Assembly: GCA_004335835.1 (NCBI GenBank)
Contig: RWJK01001982.1
Location: 40,782-104,781, forward strand
Source of the DNA: Scenedesmus sp. ARA3
Lineage: Eukaryota; Chlorophyta; Chlorophyceae; Sphaeropleales; Scenedesmaceae
DNA length: 64,000 bases
Reading direction: 5' to 3'
Both the position numbers and the translations under genes were made by a program. Positions within the stretch are counted from its first letter, which is position 1. Each line of letters starts with the position of its first letter. Below are positions 56,901 through 64,000 of the stretch, in pieces. The notes below the pieces were generated by a model, which ran no database searches, was not told where the DNA came from, and saw only the letters and a program-made list of their open reading frames with translations.

Positions 56901-58343
56901 ACCTCAACTACACCCACGTCACCTGCAATGGCAGCGTGTACCTGTTTACTAACTTCGTACAACATTGAATGGTGTCCTCTCCTCCTTACCTTCCCGACCT
57001 GCGGTGCCTCGCCACGCAGTTTGCTGCCTCACAAGGCGGGCAGTTCCCCGCCCCGCAGCACAGCAGGGGCATGGCGCTGCTGGTGGCCCCAGAGAGCCCG
57101 CCCGGCCCTGCTGCTGCTGCGCCTGATGCTGCTGCCGTAAAGGGCACGGGCGTGCTGCTGCTGGGAGATGCAGCACACTGCTTCCCGCCCGACCTTGGTG
57201 AGTGAGACTTGCTGTTGCACTAGGCTTGTTGTTGCCTTGCAGTGCTGGTTTGGTGAGAGCATGTGCTGGTGGCAGAGGAGAGTGGTTTGCAGGACAGGCA
57301 GGAGCATGCTGTCTTTTCACTGCTGCCAGCTGCGCTGATGACTGTGATGGCTGGAGCTACAGCTCTGTGCTGCTGCCAGAGGTGTACAGCCCATGTGGCA
57401 TGCATCCAGCAAGTACTTGATAACGAGCGCATTGGGTCTTTGCGTGCACTGACTATGCTTCATTCCGCATGGAATACAAACTTTGCGCACCTGCCGGCCA
57501 GGTTAAGATTAGTGCGTTGGTCTCGGATTTACACCCTATCTTCCCACAAACCGGCTGTCTTCATCATCAAAATGTTGCACACCCGCAGGCCAGGGCGTGA
57601 ACAGCGCGCTGGAGGACGTTTGTGTGCTGCAGCGGGAGCTGGATGCAGCGGGCGATGACCTGGCGCAGGCGCTGCCCGCATTTGAGCAGCAGCGGCAGCC
57701 TGACTCGGAGGCGCTGGCAAAGCTGGTGCAGGTGTGTATGTGTGTCTTGCTGGTGTGGTGCAGCGGCGTGTTGACGATGACACTGTTCCGACATGTGCAT
57801 GCATGCAGGATAGCAATGCTATTCAGGCATTTCAAAGACATCAGGGTGGTGTACCCTGCAAAGCAGCATGCATGTGGGGTGCAGCTGTGAGGTTCGTCCT
57901 TGTTGTTTCTGCAGCTGCACCTTGCATTGCCAGCTTTCTTACCGTTATTCTTTTTAGATGCACATAGTCTGACTGTACCTACCAACCCAGCTGACGCTCC
58001 TGCGCTTCGTTGTTCCTGCCCCATCCTCCTGCTCTTGTCTCCCTCTTCTCTGCAGACCGGCTACCCCCTGCAATACAACCAATACCCGCTGCTGCGCGCA
58101 GTCTGGAGCGCCCGCTTCATCGCCCACATGCTGGTGCACAAGCTGCTGCCCTTTGCTATCAGCCCTCCACTCTTCCTGATGATTCAGGATCCCAGCCGCC
58201 GCTACAGCAGTGTGCTGGCTGCCACAGAGCACAGCAAGAGGGTGCTGGCAGGGCTTGCGGTGCTGCTGGTGGGCGCTGTTGCGGTGCTGCTGCAGAAGCT
58301 GCTGCCCAAGCTGCTCAAGGTCTTTGCAGCGGGCAGCGCATGA
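53985..58343 (+). CDS. FAD-dependent monooxygenase, kynurenine-3-monooxygenase-like, C-terminal membrane anchor
   Basis: Seven exons, phases matching: 53985-54336, 54736-54775, 55022-55205, 55830-56453, 57020-57197, 57589-57731 and 58056-58343; 602 aa. Residues 1-80 are Ser/Thr/Gln-rich and basic, like an organelle transit peptide. The Rossmann FAD motif DALIIGGGPAGLAAAMMLA is at 90-110. Then come YVYAIDGRGRVFTD, the second motif LLLGCDGMNSLVRQ, and the flavin-binding VLLLGDAAHCFPPDLGQGVN with SALEDVCVL. These are the GxGxxG, DG and GD motifs of group A flavoprotein hydroxylases, with spacing closest to kynurenine 3-monooxygenase. The end has PLQYNQYPLLRAVWSARFI and a hydrophobic helix VLAGLAVLLVGAVAVLLQKL, a probable membrane anchor. 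Substrate is unproven. Edge copies of exons 3 and 5 lie within introns, and three decayed copies of the terminal exon follow the stop. Confidence 0.85.
55130..55565 (+). repeat. Exon-3 3' edge copies (3 units)
   Basis: The sequence GTCATCAAGGACGAAGCGCG ending TACTGGCTGCCG|GTGAGTT is found with junctions at 55205, about 55320 and about 55558. The third copy reaches back to the segment for LAEAGVDTKAVEVNRVFP. All three retain the strong GTGAGTT donor. Confidence 0.85.
56760..57100 (+). repeat. Exon-5 5' edge copies (2 units)
   Basis: CCACGCAG|TTTGCCGCCTCACAAGGCGG followed by CATGGCGCTGCTGGT occurs at 56767 and 57020 (about 253 bp apart). Only the second continues into the GDAAH-encoding exon; the first diverges after LLV. 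Confidence 0.85.
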
Positions 58344-58659
58344 GCTGCAGCTCGTGATGCATTGCATTGGTTGTGCTTGCACTAGGCTAGCTGATGCAGC
58401 ATTTCTCAAAGGGACGGTGCTGTGCTGCATGGTCAATGGTGCTGTTTACACAAGTGATGCGCTTGCATGTTCAGCTGCCGGCTGATTTCTGGTGCAAGGC
58501 CCCCAAACAGAGAATGGTGTCAGGCCAGGCAGCATGTTGTGTGTTGCACGAGCTGTTGTTGTTATGCTATCCTGCGCCTGTTGACAGGGAGTTCGTATAT
58601 GGCTGGGTGGCCAGCAGCGCTTGGTTATGGTTTGTTGCTGGCTGGCACAATCATATTAT

Positions 58660-59560
58660 GCCGCTACAGCAGTGTGCTGGCTGCTAGTGAGCACAGCAAG
58701 AAGGTGCTGGCAGGGCTTGCGGTGCTGCTGGTGGGCGCTGTTGCGGTGCTGCTGCAGCAGCTGCTGCCGAAGCTGCTTAAGCTGTTTGCAACAGGCAGTG
58801 CTTGAGGTGCTGCTGGCAATGCATTGCATCTTGGTGTTTTGAAGTAGGTGAGCTAGTCTATAGCTGCAGCAGTGTTTTTAGTGGACCGTGCTGTGCTGCA
58901 TGGTCACACGTGCGGTATAAAAAGTGACGAGTTTTGACTGATCAGCTGCCAGACTAATTGTGGTGCAAGCGTCTCCAACAGAGGCTGGTGCTAGGTCAAG
59001 CAGCATGTTGGGTTTGCACCAGCTCTTAGATGCTGTGCTGTGACTGCGTGGCGTGCGGCACTTGTTGATGGTTTCTTGCTGGCTGAGACAGCAGCGTGCT
59101 GGCTGCCACAGAGCACAGCAAGGTGCTGGCAGGGCTTGCGGTGCTGCTGGTAGGGGCTGTTGCAGTGCTGCTGCAGAAGCTGCTGCCGAAGCTGCTCAAG
59201 GTCTTTGCAGTTGGCAGCGTATGAGGTGCAGCTGGGCAGTGCAGTTATGTAGGTGTATTTGTATAGGGCTGTGAGAGCTGCACGGCTCATCACGGTGGGC
59301 AATGTCGTTTCCATGTGCAGTGGCACCATGCTGTTCCGCCCTGTGCTGCATGCGTGTGTAGTGCTAGCTGTGGCACGTGTCCCTCTTGTGCTTGGACCAA
59401 AGGCGTGTTGCTGTGCATCACGTGGGCAAGAGCACAGCAAGAAGGTGCTGGCATGCCTGCGCAGGGCTTGCGGTGCTGCTGGTGGGCGCTGTGGGGGTGC
59501 TGCTGCTGCAGCAGCTGCTACCGCAGCTGCTCAAGATGTTTGCAACCGGCAGCGCTTGAG
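58660..59560 (+). repeat. Three extra copies of the membrane-anchor exon end
   Basis: Copies of the segment encoding VLAATEHSK-VLAGLAVLLVG and LLPKLLKVFAxGSA-stop lie at about 58660-58805, 59094-59224 and 59427-59559, after the intact one ending at 58343. Copy two is fully open with conservative changes. Copy three lacks one codon. Copy four has an insertion that breaks the frame. All keep a stop at the same place. Confidence 0.9.
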
Positions 59561-60273
59561 CTGCAGCTGGGCAGTGCATTGTATGGGTGTATATGTATAG
59601 GGCTGTGAGCAGCACGGCTCATCACGGTGGGCATTGTCCTTTCCATATGCAGTGGCACCATGCTGTGCCGACCTGTGCTGCATGCGTGTGCATTGCGAGC
59701 TGTGGCAGGCGTGTAAGAACGAATGTGGGTGTCCCCCTTGTACTTGGGCCGAAGGCGTGGTGCTGTGCATCAACCCTTATGTAAGGCTGGCATGCATAGG
59801 GATGCAACAGTGTTACAGAGCCCCTTCTTGCTATGTGAGTACGCATTATGTTGCATGAAATGATCGACCTGCAATGATTGACATGCATGCTTAAATACTG
59901 TTACAGAGGCCAGGCTTTAACCACAGTGACATCAAGCGATTTTCTCTGCCCAATGAGCCTGTCACTGGCTCCCCAGCGGGCGAGGTTACTTGTGGAACTT
60001 CCAAAAATGTGACATCAAGCAGTAGACGTGTAAGGCTGTAAAGCTTTGCAATAGCCGTTGAGCCAAATCGTAACGGCAAGGGCGAGCACATGCATGCTGA
60101 CATCAACGATCAAGTTGTGTAAGTATCAACCTCGAGCATCACACAAGGGATTTTGCGCAGCAGCAGTGCTGGCACATATTGCTTCTGCGGCAGCACAGCA
60201 CTGTGCAGCAGCTGTAGAAACGCCGGCACTGCAATCAAATCAACCAGATACATCTGCGCACCAAACCACCACA
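59560..60273. other. Convergent intergenic region with a dispersed hairpin repeat
   Basis: This lies between the anchor-exon copies and the 3' end of the NHL gene. It contains a family-1 hairpin copy at 59948-59982 (GCCCAATGAGCCTGTCACTG) and otherwise nothing I can support. Confidence 0.45.
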
Positions 60274-63200
60274 TCAAAGCAGTGACTCGAAATCTGAGAA
60301 GCCGCCCAGGCTCTGCCCAGTGGGCCGCTGATGCACATTTGCTGCTGCTGCTGCTGCAGCGCCAGGTGCAGCACTCAGGCTGCCCCGGCCTGAGGCCCTG
60401 AGGCTGCCCCCAGCCTCCCAAGCAGCTGATGTGGCATGCTCAGATGATGACGTGGCACTGCCGGTCAGATATTGGCCAAAATGTTGACCAGTGCTTTGAC
60501 CAGCCTGAGATGCGCTGCTATCTCCACTTGCCAGCGGCTCATAGGCAACAGTCTGTAGGTGGTGTCCATAGCCTCGGGTACTTGCATTACTGATGGAGGC
60601 TTCAGCAGTTGATGCAGCGCTGTATTCACCAGCATTACCACTGCCGGCCGTATCGCCAGTCACAGCAGGTGCCGCGGGCTCCACAGCTGCACGGCCGTCT
60701 GCTGCTGACGCAGCAGGACGAGCTGCTGGTAGCTGCCAGCTGGTGCTGTAGGTGGTTGATGGTGCTGCTGCTGCTGCTGCCAGCTGTGGTGTATCAGCTC
60801 TGGGCGCAGCTACTGCTGGGCTCTGCTCCAGCAGCTGCTGCTGATGGGCCCGGGCCCACAGTGCGGCAAGCCAAACCGAATGCTTCTTTATGGGTGGCGG
60901 CGCGTTGGGCGGAGGCAGTGCCTGGCAGCACATCACAGCAAGCGAATGATTGGTCCCGTGCATTATCATGATGACAGCTCCTGGCTTGCTTGTACAGCGC
61001 AACTTAACAAACCCTGCGTGATCCAAACACTGCACATGCCGGCAGGGTAGCTGTTCCATATGCATTGCTGCCTACCCTCAGCAACTCTGCAGGTGAAGCA
61101 AGGTTCTGTTTCCTTGCTTTCAATCTCATTTCACCACCAGCTGAAGCCTGCCCAGTGGACGACAATGTGAGCAGCACTCTTTTCAGGCTGAACGGGAGTG
61201 GATGCAGTGCCTGCCCTAGGTAAGTTATGCAGGCCGTCACTTCACACTGTGGAAGCATACGTTGCAGCTGCTGTCGCCACAATCCGTGTAGGTTGGCCTT
61301 GCAGGCCCCACTCCTTTATGTTGGGCTGAGCCTGACCAGATGCAATGCATCCCTCACAACAATGCGCCAGGAGCCTTAGGGCGGGGGGCTCCTGGACTAG
61401 CATTGCTTGAAGGTGCCCATTTATGCTTTTACCATGCTTAAAATCGTCCTATTCACAATGCGGTGCATGACCTCACCTGGTAGCTGCCAGCACCGTCATC
61501 CCTATAGCTAGGCCTTGCAGGCGCCATGTGCTGCTGCCTCAGCCTTGCAATCCTGTCAGCCACATAACTGCCGCTTGCCCTATAGCCAGCCAGAGTGGCC
61601 AGGCCCAGCACATAGCCTGCTGCAAGCCATGCTGCCTGCCACCATCTTGATGTGGGCTTTTGAGCAGGGGGAGCAGGAGGGGGCGAGGGTGGCGGGGCGG
61701 GGCCTGCATGCAGCAGCAGGGAAAGGCGGCGTGTGGGAAGGCAGACAGCGAGTTTTGGCGCAACTCCAGATGCCATGAGTGGCTGCGTGTTTTTGAACTG
61801 AGCAGAAGGTGGCTGATGGGCACCGGACCTTGCAAGCTACCGACCTGCTGCAGTCTGACAGCACCAGCATACCAATGGTGTGTGTTCCCATCTACCACTG
61901 CAGCGCATGCTTTGCGCTGCCACCATATACATTTGCAACGTACCAAGCGGTTCCCGTGCCGGCATGCGGCAGCCACGCATCCACGCTTGACGTGCCACGG
62001 CGTCTAGCCGCTATACTGAAGCAGCACACATGCAGCCCTTGCCGACAGTTTCAAACCTGGTGGAGATGGAGGTTGTGGGGCTGGGGCAGGGGCAGGGGCA
62101 GGTGCAGGTGCAGGGGCAGGTGCAGGGGAAGGGGCAGGGGCAGTGCCTGGGCTCAGCATGCCACACTGCCCCTTCCATCCAGGTGGGCAGATGTGCCGGA
62201 AGCTGCGAGCATTCAATGCTCTAAGTTAGAGTCAGCCAGCAGCGCGGAGCCCCCCGGCAGGCAAACCAGCATCCAGCTGCCACTAGACAGCACTGCAGAC
62301 GCGCCTGAGCCGTCTTTGGCACCACCTGGGTTGTCAGGGCGGCCCAAAACTGTAGTGACATAGCCTGCACATACAGGCAGCGGCAGAGGGGCTGTATGAC
62401 ATGCCAGGTACCTGCGGTAGTTGTGTGCAGCGCACAGCATGCATACTGGAACAGCGCAGCATCTCTCCTACAACCCATGGCAGCTGGTAGCTGCATGTTG
62501 TCTTGCTGCCTCCTTGCCCCCTGTACAGCAAGGACCAACAGACAATATGCCTGCTGTATCTGGCACAAATTGTCAAGAGATAATCCTCAAATCTGATGCT
62601 GTTTGTTATGCAGTCCTGCTGCTGACAGTCACCAGGCGTGCTAGCAGGCACAGTGTCCCTAGCAGGTGAGTATCACTCGAGTATTCATGCACACACCTCG
62701 CAATACTGTACCGCCTCAAGTGCACAAGTAACGTCACTGTCACCTGCGTTTTGACCAGATGTCACCACACTGCGCAGCACTGCGGTGCTGCCCACTCCAT
62801 CCACCACAATCAGCTGGCCGCTTGTCTCCTCGTTGCAGATACCCCGGGGCTGGTTGAAGCTGGCTGTGTCTCTGGGGCCGTCCTTGACACCTTTGGCTCC
62901 GCTGGGTTGGCCAGTGAGCAGCTGCACGGTACCTGAGGGGAGCATGCACAGAGGGAACCTTGGGCAGGGGGTCTCCTGGACAATCACTGCTTGAAGGTGC
63001 GCATACTTGCTTTTTTCCTGCTGGACTGTCCATCTTTACAGGTGCAGGACGGCCGCTTGCCTTCCTTGGGGTGGCTCAGAGCGAATGACGTCAGATGGAA
63101 TGGCTGATGAGACATGTGGCTGCTGCCTTTCGTGGACTGGTCATTAACAGCGTGACACTGCCAGATGTTTGGACTGTCCTACGACTGCGCCTGACACCTC

Positions 63201-64000
63201 AAACCAGCAGTACGGCATTAATGTGCAGTGTGGCTTATCGGGTGCCACTCTTGAGTCAGATTGCTGCCTGGCAGCATGATGCACATCCGCAAGGCCCAGC
63301 TGCTTGAAGCGATCAGATGTTTACAGCAGTTGCAAATATTGCTGTACAGGACGCTAGACGTGAGGCAGAACAACAGCTGAGCAGTGTCCGTTATAGACAG
63401 CATCAGCAGCAACAGCTGCTGGTTTGCCCAACAACTGCAGTTGGCAGCCGCTAGCAGCCTGCTGTGCTTCACTCACTTGCGGTCATGTTGAGCTGCCAGA
63501 TGGCAGCATTCGTCTTGTCGCTTGCATAGACAACTGCATACTCTGCAGCATCTAGTGCTACACCGCCAGCCGGGATGACCTGCGACCAAGTGACACAGCA
63601 GTCAACCGAGTTGCAGCGAGTCAGGGCCACAAACCAGTTGTTTTGTTTGGTAAATTTTTGAACAGCTTGGAACTCTCAGGCTAGAGGTGAGGTGCGGCGT
63701 AGTGTGCTTGAACATGGTGCTGCACCGTGCGCTGGTTTGCCCTGTGTTCACCAGCCTCTGTTACTCGAAACAGTGAGTAGTCAACAGTCGATGCAGCCCC
63801 TCTGATGCAAACATCATCGCCATCCTTGCCATAACCTCAACGGTCATCATATCTACTTACTAAAACCATGTTATATTGTGCAGCTGTCTCTGCCGGCTAT
63901 GTCTGGTGCTGCTGCTGTGCACTGCCATGGTGGTGCTGCTGGTGCTGGTGCTGGTGCTGGTGCTGGTGCTGGTGCTGGTGCTGGTGCTGGTGCTGGTGCT
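60274..64000 (-). CDS. NHL-repeat (beta-propeller) membrane protein with Ala-Pro stalk, 5'-partial
   Basis: The 5' part lies beyond the window. Recognised exons in gene order: about 63580-63480 (VALDAAEYAVVYASDKTNAA), about 62932-62740 (VQLLTGQPSGAKGVKDG, SFNQPRGICNE, QLIVVDGVGSTAVLR), about 62362-62225 (VTTVLGRPDNPGGAKDG, GGSALLADSN), about 62150-62057 (Ala-Pro dipeptide repeat), 61703-61477, and 60921-60274 (stop 60276-60274). The first three are NHL-type propeller blades, with the typical L-G.....G..DG..A.F..P.G sequence. The 61703-61477 exon has one transmembrane helix (AAWLAAGYVLGLATLAGY) followed by basic residues, and the last exon is a Ser/Ala/Gly-rich tail. Phases agree for the last two junctions; the 62057 donor (CAG|GTTTGA) and earlier links are approximate. 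Likely a surface receptor-like protein with an extracellular propeller; partner unknown. Confidence 0.65.
61369..61415 (+). repeat. Dispersed GC-rich hairpin repeat, family 2, copy B
   Basis: CCAGGAGCCTTAGGGCGGGG followed by GGCTCCTGGACTAGCATTGC forms a 9-bp stem (CCAGGAGCC/GGCTCCTGG). It lies in an intron of the NHL gene. A third, weaker copy is at 62945-63000. Confidence 0.75.
63912..64000. repeat. (GGTGCT)n microsatellite at the window edge
   Basis: At least a dozen near-perfect hexamer units run to the last base. On the minus strand they read AGCACC, which could encode Ala-Pro, Ser-Thr or His-Gln repeats upstream of the NHL exons. Confidence 0.9.

Overview
The window is nuclear DNA of a green alga, most consistent with a chlorophycean of the Scenedesmus/Tetradesmus type (inference from style; no database search was possible). 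It is GC-rich and full of CAG/CTG triplet tracts. Its genes are split by many short GT-AG introns, usually with TGCAG acceptors and GTGAG or GTGCG donors. Proteins carry poly-Gln, poly-Ala and poly-Ser inserts. There is no operon structure, no ribosome-binding sites and no prokaryotic signature.

Layout: 0.1-1.9 kb (+) unknown helical protein, probably 5'-partial; 2.4-5.1 kb (-) GSTCD-like SAM methyltransferase; 5.77-5.94 kb (+) U1 snRNA; 6.1-6.5 kb (-) weak three-exon candidate; 7.4-11.0 kb (+) secreted cell-surface protein (GCC2/GCC3 Cys modules, Ser-Pro stalk, LamG-like domain, EGF-like tail); 13.2-16.5 kb (-) F-box-like/leucine-rich-repeat protein; 18.5-19.2 kb (-) secreted precursor with three repeated Trp/Cys peptides; 21.2-22.4 kb (+) secreted eight-cysteine mini-protein; 23.4-25.2 kb (-) LCM-type methyltransferase; 25.5-30.2 kb (-) DEK_C plus four PC4/p15 domains; 30.6-39.7 kb (+) PWWP-ARID chromatin protein of 1321 aa; 43.5-46.4 kb (+) SPX protein; 49.5-53.3 kb (+) zinc-finger/UBA protein; 54.0-58.3 kb (+) FAD monooxygenase with C-terminal membrane anchor; 60.3-64.0 kb (-) NHL-propeller membrane protein, 5'-partial.

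Seven complete multi-exon models (LCM-type methyltransferase, four-PC4, PWWP-ARID, SPX, zinc-finger/UBA, FAD monooxygenase, eight-Cys peptide) were assembled by hand with all exon phases agreeing from ATG to stop. The PC4 and PWWP genes are head-to-head across about 420 bp and both look like chromatin/transcription factors, so they may share a promoter region.

The most unusual structural theme is that most genes here contain short tandem arrays (period about 95-250 bp, up to ten copies), each covering exactly one exon edge with its splice site and adjoining intron. The extra copies are decayed, yet many keep the splice signal. The most interesting coding content is the pair of small secreted Cys-rich peptide genes at 18.5-22.4 kb. 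One has a neuropeptide-precursor-like layout with dibasic and Gly-Arg-Arg borders.
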